A DNA stretch of 19,625 bases from the NCBI GenBank assembly GCA_946006895.1, contig CAMFZO010000010.1, positions 1 through 19,625 of the forward strand, written 5' to 3'. The position numbers and the translations under genes were made by a program. Positions within the stretch are counted from its first letter, which is position 1; the number at the start of each line of letters is the position of its first letter. A model generated the notes under the pieces. The model was not told the origin of the DNA and did no database searches. It worked only from the letters and a program-made list of their open reading frames with translations. Shown here piece after piece: positions 1-7,184 of this stretch. Source of the DNA: an uncultured Clostridia bacterium (GTDB taxonomy: Bacteria > Bacillota > Clostridia > Oscillospirales > Oscillospiraceae).

Positions 1-222
1 CTGCAGGTCCCCATCTTCAAAAACGGTGAGCTGGTCTATCAGATGCCGACACTCCGGGAGATCCGCGACTACTGCCGCGCCCAGGTCGACACCCTCTGGG
101 ACGAGGTCAAGCGCTTCGACAATCCCCACACCTACTACGTGGATCTGTCCCAAAAGCTCTGGGACATCAAATACGACCTGCTGAAAAACAACTCCGGCTC
201 CGCGTATTATGAGAAGAAATAA
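1..222 (+). CDS. pncB: Nicotinate phosphoribosyltransferase, C-terminal fragment
   Basis: The last 73 residues of an open frame that enters from the left edge and stops at 220-222. The sequence has the C-terminal signature of clostridial nicotinate phosphoribosyltransferase: an F-x-N-G-E-L-V-Y segment, then L-R-E-I-R-D-Y-C, then L-W-D-E-V-K-R-F-D-N-P-H-T-Y-Y-V-D-L-S and a closing K-L-W-D-I-K helix. The family joins nicotinate to PRPP to make nicotinate mononucleotide in the cytoplasmic NAD salvage pathway. The catalytic core lies outside the window, so intactness cannot be judged. The stop overlaps the start of the next gene by 14 nt, so the two are probably co-transcribed. Confidence 0.82.
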   Translation: MQVPIFKNGELVYQMPTLREIRDYCRAQVDTLWDEVKRFDNPHTYYVDLSQKLWDIKYDLLKNNSGSAYYEKK

Positions 223-745
223 GCGCACCACCGTCCTTGCCCTCTGCGGCGTCCTGGCGGCGCTTGCAATGGCGCTGCTGTTCCTCGGCGGTACGCTGCC
301 CTTTGCCACGATTGCCTGCCCGGTGCTGGCATCGTTGGTGCTCATTCCCGTCTACGCCGAAAACGGCGCAAAATGGGGCTTTTTGTGGTATGTGACCACG
401 GCGCTGCTGGGCGTCCTTCTGACGCCGGACAAGGAAACCGCCATCCTCTTTGTGTTCTTCGGCTACTATCCCATGCTGAAACGGTTCCTGGAACGCCTGC
501 CGGGAAGGCTCCTGACCCTGGCTGCCAAGCTGGTCTATATCAATGCCGCCGTGTGCATTGCCTACGGACTGATGATCTGGGTGTTCCAGATGGAGGCTGT
601 CACTGCAGAGTTTGCAGAAACGCAGACGTGGATGCTGATCGTCCTGCTCCTGCTGGCAAATCTCACTTTTGTACTCTATGACCTGCTCATTTTCAGGTTG
701 GAAGTTTATTATCACGCGCATCTGAGACCCAAGCTCAAACTCTGA
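209..745 (+). CDS. Small polytopic membrane protein, function unknown
   Basis: A 178-aa, strongly hydrophobic protein with about five predicted membrane segments (roughly residues 8-28, 33-50, 54-84, 104-125 and 140-165) and a basic C-terminal tail ending in R-P-K-L-K-L. I do not recognise a named family. The general look (short, Leu/Ala-rich helices, little soluble sequence) resembles the small integral membrane components found in many Clostridia, but no transport motif is visible. The ATG at 209 overlaps the upstream pncB reading frame by 14 nt and lacks a strong Shine-Dalgarno. Translation may be coupled, or may start at the in-frame ATG near 269. It ends 14 nt before the next gene, so it is probably part of the same transcript. 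Confidence 0.7.
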   Translation: MRRNKRTTVLALCGVLAALAMALLFLGGTLPFATIACPVLASLVLIPVYAENGAKWGFLWYVTTALLGVLLTPDKETAILFVFFGYYPMLKRFLERLPGRLLTLAAKLVYINAAVCIAYGLMIWVFQMEAVTAEFAETQTWMLIVLLLLANLTFVLYDLLIFRLEVYYHAHLRPKLKL

Positions 746-759
746 AAGGAGAAAAAACA

Positions 760-3492
760 ATGAAACGAATCCTTGCGATCCTGCTGGTGTTGGCAATGCT
801 GCCGATTCCGGCGACCTTTGCACTGGACGCAGAGCCTTCTGCAGAGCCCATTACACAGGAGGCTTACGACGCAGTTACGGCGGATATCTGGCAGACCATC
901 GAAGCCATCGAGGAGACCGAAGTTGTTGCCAAGCGCGGAAAGACCGCCGGGGCCGACAGCTACGCGGCCATTGTCGACGATGTTATTGCCGCCGTGGAAG
1001 CCTCCGATACCTTCGTAGAGGGCTCCATCAACCGCAACGGCGACTTCTTCACCTGGGAAACTACGGAGGGGGTCGTCTGCGGCTATTCTCCCAGACTGCG
1101 CGCCAGGATCCGCGCCAATGCCGTTGAGGGCGCCGACGCGGAGGATTATGCCGGCGTGGAGGTCACCTCCTACGCGACCAGGGGCGGCAGCCCTTCTTCC
1201 GTGGATGTGGCGGTGTTCCAGCCTTATTACGGCATCGACAGCGACTTCACCACCCAGTATGTCAACGAGGCCAAGTCCATTGCCCAGGCTACCGACGGCA
1301 CCATTAAGACTTATAAGACCACCAACGCCACCATTGACGCCATTGCCAATGCACTGGAGAGCTGCGGCGTCGTTATTTTCGACTCCCACGGCGATACCGA
1401 CTATTATACCCGTTACGGCGACTACACCTCTCAGGCAAATACCTCTTATCTCTGCCTCCAGTCCGGCACCGGTCTAACCACCGCTGACCAGACGCAAGTC
1501 ACCGGCACCTACGGCTCTTATTACCATGCTTATGATGCTGGCTCCTATGGAAACATGCACTATTACTGCGTTGACGGCACTGCGATTGCGAACCATATGG
1601 ATCAGACCGCCCCCAACAGCCTGCTGTGGATGGCGATTTGCCTCGGTATGGCAACCGACGGTATGCAAAAACCGCTGCGTGAAAAAGGCGTTGAGGTTGT
1701 TTACGGCTATTCCCAGTCCGTTACCTTTGATGGAGACTATCAGTGGGAAGCCGCATTCTGGGATAAGATGATTGCGGGCGAAAATGTGGCGACTGCTGTT
1801 TCCTACATGAAGAATCTCTATGGCATCAAGGACCCCTATGAAACCTCTTATCCTGCCTATCCGATTGTTGCTTCTTCTGAGGATACATATCCCGGTCAGG
1901 GCAATGTGGACAACTATCAGACGGTCAACTCCACCTGGACACTGCTGGGCAGCAGCTCCGGCGAGTGCACCCATGACTGGAAGGTGACTCAGACCGTCGC
2001 GGCGACCTGCACCGAGGGCGGCTACACCCTGGAGACCTGCAGCATCTGCAGCGAGACCAGAAAGACTGATGTCACCGGTGCCCTGGGCCATGACATGAAA
2101 ACCGACAAGGTGGTGGAAGCCACCTGCACCACCGGCGGCTACACCCAGCTCAAGTGCTCCCGCTGCGGCGTGACGGAAAAGACCAATACTACCTCTGCCC
2201 TGGGCCATAACATGGTTGCCGGCACGGCTGTTGCCGCGACCTGCACCCAGGACGGCTACACACCTTACACCTGCTCCCGCTGCGGCGTGACCGAGCGGAG
2301 AAACGTGGTGTCCGCCACCGGCCACAGCTATGAAGCGGTGGTCACTGAGCCTACCTACTACGTCCAGGGCTACACCACCCACACCTGCGTTAACTGCGGC
2401 GACAAATACGTCGACAGCTACACTGCGCCCCTGAAGCCCGCCTATAACATTACCGTCCGTGTCTCTGATGAGGCCTTCGGCAAGGCGTTCCTCAGCGGCA
2501 ATGTGGTAACGGCAGTGCCGGGCAACGGTATGTACGCCTCCGGCTTCCTGCTCACTCCGGCCTACAGTGCAACGGTAGTCCAGGAGGGTAACAATTTCTA
2601 CATCACCGATGTCAAGGAGGACTGCGTCCTGACCATCGAATTCCGCTCCAAGGACGCGGCCAAGGTGACTTTCTCCGTTCCCGCCGGCTGCAAGGCCGAG
2701 AGCCTTACCGGCTGTGTGGGTGAGGCGGTCGAGTTGACGGCTCCCACGGGCAAGCCTGTGGCGGACGCCCATGACTATGTGTTCGCCGGATGGGTGGAAA
2801 CGCCCGTTTCCGATGTGCTTTCCAAGCCGGACGTCGTTTTCACCGACTCCTACCTGTTTACCGAACAGAGCGCGACCCTCTACGCACTTTACAGCTACGT
2901 TTACCGCGGCGACACCTATTACACCACAACGGTCCGTATGGACACCTGCCTGTCCGAGCAATTTAAGGACGTGGACACCACCGCCTGGTACCATGAGGCC
3001 CTGGATTTCGTCCTGGAATACGGCTATATGAACGGTGTCGGCGAGTCCAAGTTTGCGCCCAACGGCCTGCTGACCCGTGCCATGATGGTCACGATTCTCT
3101 ACCGTCTTGACGGCGAGGGTGAATACGCCGCCCATCCCTTCAAGGATGTGGCAAAGGGTGCCTGGTATGACGAGGCTGTGGCATGGGGCTACGCCACCGG
3201 TGTGGTCAAGGGAACCAGCGCCACCACCTTCAGCCCTGAGGCTCACGTGACCCGTGAGCAAGCGGCGACCTTGCTGTACCGCTATGCCGAATATCTCGGC
3301 GAGGACGTCTCTGCCAGCGGCAGCCTGATGGGCTTTGAGGATGCTAAGCAGGTATCCTCTTATGCCAGAGATGCCATGCGCTGGGCTGTCGGCGAGGGCA
3401 TCATCAGCGGCAGAAGCGAGACTGTTCTTGAGCCGCTGGGTACCGCCACCCGTGCTGAGATTGCCAAGATCCTCTACGGCTGGCTGAGCTGA
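760..3492 (+). CDS. Exported SLH-anchored protein with caspase-like (clan CD) peptidase region
   Basis: A 910-aa protein with a strong AAAGGAG site before the ATG. Residues 1-22 form a signal peptide (K-R core, hydrophobic stretch, A-x-A-type end). Residues about 130-370 carry two elements typical of clan CD cysteine peptidases (caspase/gingipain/clostripain fold): a hydrophobic strand ending in D208-S-H210-G211 and another ending in A-I-C294-L-G. H210 and C294 are therefore the candidate dyad. Residues 405-560 are four 39-residue Cys/His repeats, about 643-716 a beta-rich repeat-like segment, and 735-910 three SLH repeats (F-K-D-V at 735 and 794, G-F-E-D at 858), which bind secondary cell-wall polymer. 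Inference: a surface-displayed peptidase or peptidase-like protein. The fold assignment rests on motifs only; a catalytically dead adhesin is the alternative. Confidence 0.72.
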   Translation: MKRILAILLVLAMLPIPATFALDAEPSAEPITQEAYDAVTADIWQTIEAIEETEVVAKRGKTAGADSYAAIVDDVIAAVEASDTFVEGSINRNGDFFTWETTEGVVCGYSPRLRARIRANAVEGADAEDYAGVEVTSYATRGGSPSSVDVAVFQPYYGIDSDFTTQYVNEAKSIAQATDGTIKTYKTTNATIDAIANALESCGVVIFDSHGDTDYYTRYGDYTSQANTSYLCLQSGTGLTTADQTQVTGTYGSYYHAYDAGSYGNMHYYCVDGTAIANHMDQTAPNSLLWMAICLGMATDGMQKPLREKGVEVVYGYSQSVTFDGDYQWEAAFWDKMIAGENVATAVSYMKNLYGIKDPYETSYPAYPIVASSEDTYPGQGNVDNYQTVNSTWTLLGSSSGECTHDWKVTQTVAATCTEGGYTLETCSICSETRKTDVTGALGHDMKTDKVVEATCTTGGYTQLKCSRCGVTEKTNTTSALGHNMVAGTAVAATCTQDGYTPYTCSRCGVTERRNVVSATGHSYEAVVTEPTYYVQGYTTHTCVNCGDKYVDSYTAPLKPAYNITVRVSDEAFGKAFLSGNVVTAVPGNGMYASGFLLTPAYSATVVQEGNNFYITDVKEDCVLTIEFRSKDAAKVTFSVPAGCKAESLTGCVGEAVELTAPTGKPVADAHDYVFAGWVETPVSDVLSKPDVVFTDSYLFTEQSATLYALYSYVYRGDTYYTTTVRMDTCLSEQFKDVDTTAWYHEALDFVLEYGYMNGVGESKFAPNGLLTRAMMVTILYRLDGEGEYAAHPFKDVAKGAWYDEAVAWGYATGVVKGTSATTFSPEAHVTREQAATLLYRYAEYLGEDVSASGSLMGFEDAKQVSSYARDAMRWAVGEGIISGRSETVLEPLGTATRAEIAKILYGWLS
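1972..2439 (+). repeat. Four tandem 39-codon Cys-rich repeats inside the SLH protein
   Basis: Each unit follows the pattern H-x-(M/W/Y)...A-T-C-T-x-x-G-Y-T...C-x-x-C...G. Units 1-3 keep all three Cys. Unit 4 has lost the first Cys (T-Y-Y-V-Q-G-Y) but keeps the C-x-x-C pair. Units 2 and 3 share a near-identical stretch around S-R-C-G-V-T-E at both protein and DNA level, which points to recent duplication or gene conversion. The Cys/His spacing suggests metal binding or disulfides. No function is assigned to this repeat family here. Confidence 0.8.
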
Positions 3493-3507
3493 ATCCCGGC
3501 GTGATAA

Positions 3508-3547
3508 AACGGGCGCTGCAAAAAAATCCAACCTTGCAGCGCCCGTT
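3508..3547 (+). terminator. Intrinsic terminator after the SLH/caspase-like gene
   Basis: A perfect 14-bp inverted repeat (arms 3508-3521 and 3534-3547, core GGGCGCTGC/GCAGCGCCC) with a 12-nt A-rich loop lies 15 nt after the stop codon. The downstream tract is only moderately T-rich (ATTCT), so termination may be partial, and some read-through could feed the lipoprotein gene at 3585. Confidence 0.8.
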
Positions 3548-3584
3548 ATTCTGCGATAGTATCAACGCGAAAGGAAATGCTTTC

Positions 3585-3965
3585 ATGAAACGAATCATTG
3601 CAATTGTGCTGGCCTTCTGCCTGCTGTTTGCTCTGGCGGGCTGCGGCGCAAAGAACGATACCGCGCAAAAAATCCATTTTACCTTTGTTGTGACCCACGA
3701 TGACGGCACGGAAAAGACCTTTGAGCTTGAAACGGAAAAGACGACCCTGGGCGAGGCACTCCTGGAAAACGACCTGGTGGTCGAGGCTGCCGGCAGCTCC
3801 GGCCTTTATGACACGGTGGACGGCGAGACAGCGTACTGGGACGACGGGGAAGCCTGGTGGTGCTTCTCCTGCAACGGAGAAGCACTGATGGTGGGCATCG
3901 ACGACACGGAACTGACCGACGGCGCTTCCTATGAGGCCGTCTTTACCCGCGGCTACGCTGGATAA
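3585..3965 (+). CDS. Lipoprotein with DUF4430 (transcobalamin-C-like) domain
   Basis: A 126-aa protein. The start at 3585 is chosen because AAAGGA (3570-3575) sits 9 nt upstream and the product then opens with a lipoprotein signal peptide ending in the lipobox L17-A-G-C20. An upstream in-frame GTG at 3501 would run through the terminator hairpin. After C20 comes a single domain with the DUF4430 pattern: D-G-T-E-K-T-F-E, T-L-G-E-A-L-L, G-L-Y-D-T-V-D-G, W-W-C-F-S-C-N-G-E, and a G-I-D-D-T-E-L-T-D-G-A-S-Y-E end. DUF4430 resembles the C-terminal domain of transcobalamin/intrinsic factor and occurs on many clostridial surface lipoproteins. A ligand cannot be named. The protein should sit on the outer face of the membrane via a lipidated Cys20. 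Confidence 0.8.
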   Translation: MKRIIAIVLAFCLLFALAGCGAKNDTAQKIHFTFVVTHDDGTEKTFELETEKTTLGEALLENDLVVEAAGSSGLYDTVDGETAYWDDGEAWWCFSCNGEALMVGIDDTELTDGASYEAVFTRGYAG

Positions 3966-3979
3966 AAGGAGAGCTTTCG

Positions 3980-4765
3980 ATGTTCTCTGCCAACCGGTTT
4001 GTGCCCTGTGAGACGCAGCGGCATACGGAGCTTCAGCCGGAGTGCCCGGTGCTGGTCTATTGCAGTAAGCGCTGCGTCGAGACACGCAGCGGCACGGTTT
4101 TTGCCCGTGTCCGATTGGTCAACCGCACGGACCGGGAGATTGGGACCGTATGTCTGCAAATCGAAGGCCGCAGAGCGGACGGCTCCACGGCCTTTTCCAT
4201 AGGCGGCCTGGTCCTTGCCGATTGCGGCGCACGGCCGCACAGTATTTTCGGTGAGGATCGTATGCTGGCGCTGGGCCGGGTCGACGCGGATCTCCTGCGC
4301 ATCCGTGTGGGAGATGTCATATTCACTGACGGCACGGCCTGGCATGACATTCCGGAGCGGCCCATGACCACAGCGGAGGCGGCGCATTGGTGCCGCTGTG
4401 CCTGCGGCATGGTCAACCCACCGGAAGCGGCCCAGTGCGCCCTCTGCGGCAGTGCGCTTTCCGATGAGACTGCGCCGCGGACTCCCGCAGAGCCTGAGGT
4501 CCCGCTGCAGACAGAAGCTGAGGCTTCCGCAATGGAAGCCGCGGCCATACCGGTCCCGTTACCTGCGCCGGAAGCCCCCGCGCCGCAGCCCTATCCCGCG
4601 TCTGCGCAGGTGGTTCGGGAGTATTATCCGGTGCCCATGCCCTATGCGGAAGAGGAGGAACCGGAGGCCCCGCTGTGGCTTGTTATACTTCTGAGCATCC
4701 TGGGAGCGTTGGCTTTGGCGGCGGTGATCTGCTTTTTTATCTACTGTTTGGTGTATTTTATGTAG
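3980..4765 (+). CDS. Zinc-ribbon protein with C-terminal membrane anchor
   Basis: A 261-aa protein whose ATG follows AAAGGAG, 14 nt after the lipoprotein stop. Residues 1-130 form a soluble beta-rich N-terminal domain of unknown family. Residues 137-157 form a zinc ribbon: W137...C140-x-C142-G, then C153-x2-C156-G, with an extra C138. Residues about 165-230 are a low-complexity Pro/Ala/Glu linker. Residues about 232-258 are one transmembrane helix at the extreme C terminus. The layout (N-terminal domain, zinc ribbon, acidic Pro-rich linker, tail anchor) suggests a cytoplasm-facing membrane-associated scaffold or sensor. No enzymatic motif is visible. Its spacing suggests co-transcription with the preceding lipoprotein gene. 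Confidence 0.72.
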   Translation: MFSANRFVPCETQRHTELQPECPVLVYCSKRCVETRSGTVFARVRLVNRTDREIGTVCLQIEGRRADGSTAFSIGGLVLADCGARPHSIFGEDRMLALGRVDADLLRIRVGDVIFTDGTAWHDIPERPMTTAEAAHWCRCACGMVNPPEAAQCALCGSALSDETAPRTPAEPEVPLQTEAEASAMEAAAIPVPLPAPEAPAPQPYPASAQVVREYYPVPMPYAEEEEPEAPLWLVILLSILGALALAAVICFFIYCLVYFM

Positions 4766-4814
4766 TGAAACAATTTTGTTCACAAAAAATTCCCTTAATT
4801 TTTTCAAAAACCGG

Positions 4815-4843
4815 TTTACAAAAGGATTTTTCCATGGTATACT
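4815..4843 (+). promoter_or_regulatory. Sigma-A-type promoter for the XRE regulator
   Basis: TTTACA at 4815-4820 and TATACT at 4838-4843 are separated by 17 nt, in an AT-rich stretch between 4766 and 4923. Each hexamer differs from consensus at one position. The predicted transcript would start near 4850, leaving a leader of about 70 nt before the ATG at 4924. Confidence 0.75.
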
Positions 4844-4923
4844 TTTTCCATTGATTGGGTTTTATGGGGAAAACTCTGCATAAAAATACTCGATCAAAAA
4901 TTTAAAGGAAGCAGGGGAGAGCA

Positions 4924-5217
4924 ATGCCGCAATTTGTACAGACAGAACAACAAAAGGAACTGATTGAATCGTTAGTCCGGGATTTGCCTGCGTATCGTAA
5001 GAAGATGCACATGTCCCAGGCTGAGCTTGCCGAGGCTGTCGGTAAGAGCCGCCAGAAGATTTCCGAAATGGAACGCGGTGCTGCTCCGCTCGGTTGGGAT
5101 ACCTATCTGGCTATCCTTCTGGTGCTGGGCGCTCATGGCGTTTTGGAACCCAGAGGCCGTGATGCGGAGCGTTTGGCAGCGACCGGCAAACTGATTGGCG
5201 GTAAGATCCGACTTTAA
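4924..5217 (+). CDS. XRE-family helix-turn-helix transcriptional regulator
   Basis: A 97-aa protein preceded by AGGGGAG. Residues about 20-70 form a Cro/C1-type helix-turn-helix: R-K-K-M-H-M-S-Q-A-E-L-A at the first helices, then the recognition helix around K41-S-R-Q-K-I-S-E-M-E-R-G52. The remaining 25 residues are a short basic tail with no ligand-binding domain. It is monocistronic, having its own promoter at 4815-4843 and a terminator directly after it. The target is not evident. Autoregulation or control of the adjacent surface-protein genes is possible but unsupported. Confidence 0.85.
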   Translation: MPQFVQTEQQKELIESLVRDLPAYRKKMHMSQAELAEAVGKSRQKISEMERGAAPLGWDTYLAILLVLGAHGVLEPRGRDAERLAATGKLIGGKIRL

Positions 5218-5235
5218 GGAGATCCACAAAAAAAG

Positions 5236-5274
5236 AACACGAGTGTGTTTTGATGGAACACACCCGTGTTTTTT
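5236..5274. terminator. Bidirectional intrinsic terminator
   Basis: Arms 5236-5249 and 5257-5270 form a 14-bp stem with one internal mismatch and a 7-nt loop. On the + strand it is followed by a run of T ending at 5274 (xre gene). On the - strand it is followed by seven T (the A-run at 5228-5234), so it can also stop transcripts of the convergent YibE/F-like gene. Confidence 0.8.
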
Positions 5275-5292
5275 ATGCTGTTGATTGACAGT

Positions 5293-5328
5293 GGGACCGG
5301 GCAGCTTTGCCCGGTCCCAAATTTTTTT
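5293..5328 (+). terminator. Second intrinsic terminator between convergent genes
   Basis: A perfect 10-bp GC-rich stem (5293-5302 with 5309-5318, GGGACCGGGC/GCCCGGTCCC), loop AGCTTT, then AAA and seven T. It is oriented for + strand transcripts and lies 20-60 nt beyond the first hairpin. The pair gives tight insulation from the gene ending at 5335. Confidence 0.82.
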
Positions 5329-5334
5329 CGAAAT

Positions 5335-6804
5335 CTATTTTTCGGCGTGCTTCCGGTGGCCGAAGAGCAGCGTACCAAGAAGCACCGACATGGGCACCGC
5401 CAGAATGACACCGATGGAGCTGGCAAGCATCTGGACCATTTCCACCGATAGGAAGGTGGTGCTCATGAGCTGCTGGAAGGACGGCTCCAGGGAGGAAAGG
5501 TAGATCATCATCACCAGGCTGCTGCCCACCAGGGCCAGAATCAGGGTGTTGGTCATGGTGCCGACCATATCGCGGCCGATATTCATGCCGGATCTGAACA
5601 GCTTTCGGCGGGAAAGGTCCGGGTTGACCGCCATCAGCTCGTTCATGGAGGAACTGATGCTCATGGCCACATCGTTGACCGCGCCGAGGGCCGAGATCAG
5701 GATACCGCCCACCAGAAGATCGCCGATCTGCAGAGAATGGAAGGGATCCTGCCCCTGCTTGATCTGCAGCAGGGCCTCAATGGCTGGCTCCGCAGAATAC
5801 ATCAGAAAACCATTGACCCGCAGCAGCTTGCAGGCAAACTGACCGAAGAGCTGTGCGAAGATCACGCCGGAGATGGTGCCCAGAATGGCGCAGACGGTCT
5901 TTTTGTTGACGCCGTCGAGGATCACAAATTCTACCACCGTCACAAAGGCACACAGACCCAGGATCGTTGGAAGGGTGGGCCAGCCGCCCAAAAGCATGGG
6001 AATAAGGACGGTGAATACACACAGGATGGTCAGGCCCAGACCGAGAAGGGACTTGGCGCCCACCTTGCCGCCGACCAGGATCGTGATGACAAAGAAGATC
6101 AGGACGACCCAGAGCAGAGGCGAGGTGCGGTCATAATCCTGCAAAAGGATCTCGTAGGCTTCGCCGTCGACCATGGACACGGAAACGGTGACGTGGTCGT
6201 CCTCCTTCAGGACCGTACCGTAGAGGTAGCTCAGATTGTTGGTGAGCTGATAGCGGTTTCCGGCATAGTCGCCGGAGAGAAGCTCCACCGTGACCACCTG
6301 CTTACCCACGGGCACATCCTCCACATCCTGCTGTCCCTGATACTGGCTGTCGTCAACGGAGATGACGATGCCTTTTTCGTATTTCATGCCCGTGACTGCG
6401 GCAGACTGGGGGATGGATTCTGTGGTCTGCGCCTCGCCGTAGGCCCAGAGGAAGACGGTCGCCGACAGGACCAGAATAACGATGGAGAGGACCCGGGAGA
6501 AACGGCGGGAAACACCGGCTTTCAGACACGCCATTGCCGACAGAGCCTGCTCCCGCTCACTTCTCGGGCCGCTGCGGATCTCCTGCTCCGGCCGCAGTGC
6601 CTTGAGGGCTGACAGAGCGCGCAGGCTTTGATAGATCAGGAGGCCTCCGCCCACGGCAGCGGCCAGCAGGACCGCGCTGGGAACGAGCGAAAAGCCCTCC
6701 CGGCAGATGCGGATGACAAACAGGGCCAGACTCCCGGCCGTGATGAGAGCGCCCAGCGCCGCAAGGGACCACCAGAATGGCTTTTTATATTTCAATTCAC
6801 GCAT
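5335..6804 (-). CDS. YibE/F-family multipass membrane protein
   Basis: A 489-aa protein with GGAGG 7 nt before the ATG at 6804. Two N-terminal membrane helices (about 11-31 and 40-59), a basic loop and a third helix (about 106-125) are followed by an extracytoplasmic domain of about 100 residues. That domain includes E-K-G-I-V-I-S-V-D-D and V-T-V-E-L-L-S-G-D-Y-A-G. A C-terminal block of about seven helices contains the family hallmarks L-V-G-G-K-V-G-A-K-S, the conserved G-A-V-N-D-V-A-M-S-I-S segment, and N-I-G-R-D-M-V-G-T-M-T-N-T-L. This matches the YibE/F family (PF07907), which has no established biochemical role; transport has been suggested. It stands alone, with a perfect promoter upstream and terminators downstream. 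Confidence 0.85.
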   Translation of the reverse strand: MRELKYKKPFWWSLAALGALITAGSLALFVIRICREGFSLVPSAVLLAAAVGGGLLIYQSLRALSALKALRPEQEIRSGPRSEREQALSAMACLKAGVSRRFSRVLSIVILVLSATVFLWAYGEAQTTESIPQSAAVTGMKYEKGIVISVDDSQYQGQQDVEDVPVGKQVVTVELLSGDYAGNRYQLTNNLSYLYGTVLKEDDHVTVSVSMVDGEAYEILLQDYDRTSPLLWVVLIFFVITILVGGKVGAKSLLGLGLTILCVFTVLIPMLLGGWPTLPTILGLCAFVTVVEFVILDGVNKKTVCAILGTISGVIFAQLFGQFACKLLRVNGFLMYSAEPAIEALLQIKQGQDPFHSLQIGDLLVGGILISALGAVNDVAMSISSSMNELMAVNPDLSRRKLFRSGMNIGRDMVGTMTNTLILALVGSSLVMMIYLSSLEPSFQQLMSTTFLSVEMVQMLASSIGVILAVPMSVLLGTLLFGHRKHAEK

Positions 6805-6835
6805 ATTGACGCCTCCGGGAAATGATATTTATATT

Positions 6836-6864
6836 ATTATAGGTATCAGGCGCGGTTCTGTCAA
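6836..6864 (-). promoter_or_regulatory. Perfect consensus sigma-A promoter for the YibE/F gene
   Basis: On the minus strand, TTGACA (6864-6859) and TATAAT (6841-6836) are separated by exactly 17 nt. The -10 lies 32 nt upstream of the ATG at 6804, giving a short leader carrying GGAGG. Both hexamers match consensus at all positions. Confidence 0.9.
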
Positions 6865-7184
6865 GAAAAAGCGCGGCAAAAGAAAAAACTTCCCCAATGC
6901 TTAGCAAAATAGACAAAAAATAGAAAACTGCTGAAATCACTTGCTTTTTAATGATTTTTTCATCATGTTATAAAACAAGAATCAGAAGGTGCCGGCGTTC
7001 CTCTTGTAAAACTACACAAAAATCAAAAAAGTGGGAACAAGAGGCATTTTTTGTGTGGCAATTCCGCGGTCGATGTGGTATCATTGGATTATCACTATAG
7101 GTATCTCTGCGCCCTTTTACGGAACGCCTCCGCAAACCCGTGAAGCCAGCCGGAGGACCCTGCATCGAATAAGGAGGAAACAAC
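6865..7184. other. AT-rich intergenic region upstream of the large SLH protein
   Basis: Some 320 nt beyond the YibE/F promoter contain no credible gene. It is much richer in A/T than the flanks, with several A and T runs at 6865-7050. It holds an 8-bp inverted repeat, CCTCTTGT (7000-7007) and ACAAGAGG (7037-7044), followed by six T at 7047-7052. This could be a weak hairpin or an operator. A candidate extended -10 lies at 7076-7084, and the last part is a GC-richer leader ending in AAGGAGG before the ATG at 7185. Confidence 0.6.
7056..7084 (+). promoter_or_regulatory. Candidate extended -10 promoter for the 1732-aa SLH gene
   Basis: TGG-TATCAT at 7076-7084 fits an extended -10 (TGn followed by five of six consensus positions). 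A weak -35 (TGGCAA, 7056-7061, three of six) lies 17 nt upstream. The leader would be about 95 nt. No better pair was seen between 6865 and 7184, but the call is tentative. Confidence 0.35.

Noticed and set aside
1474..3531. A 685-codon open frame on the minus strand
   Set aside because: Antisense shadow of the caspase-like/SLH gene with no recognisable domain; it also crosses the terminator at 3508-3547.
3501..3584. An upstream GTG start for the DUF4430 lipoprotein
   Set aside because: It would translate the terminator hairpin and bury the lipoprotein signal peptide. The ATG at 3585 has a proper ribosome site and lipobox.
7096..7104. A CACTATAGG stretch like the end of a T7-type phage promoter
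   Set aside because: Only nine bases match, the upstream half is absent, and no phage genes are near. Probably chance.
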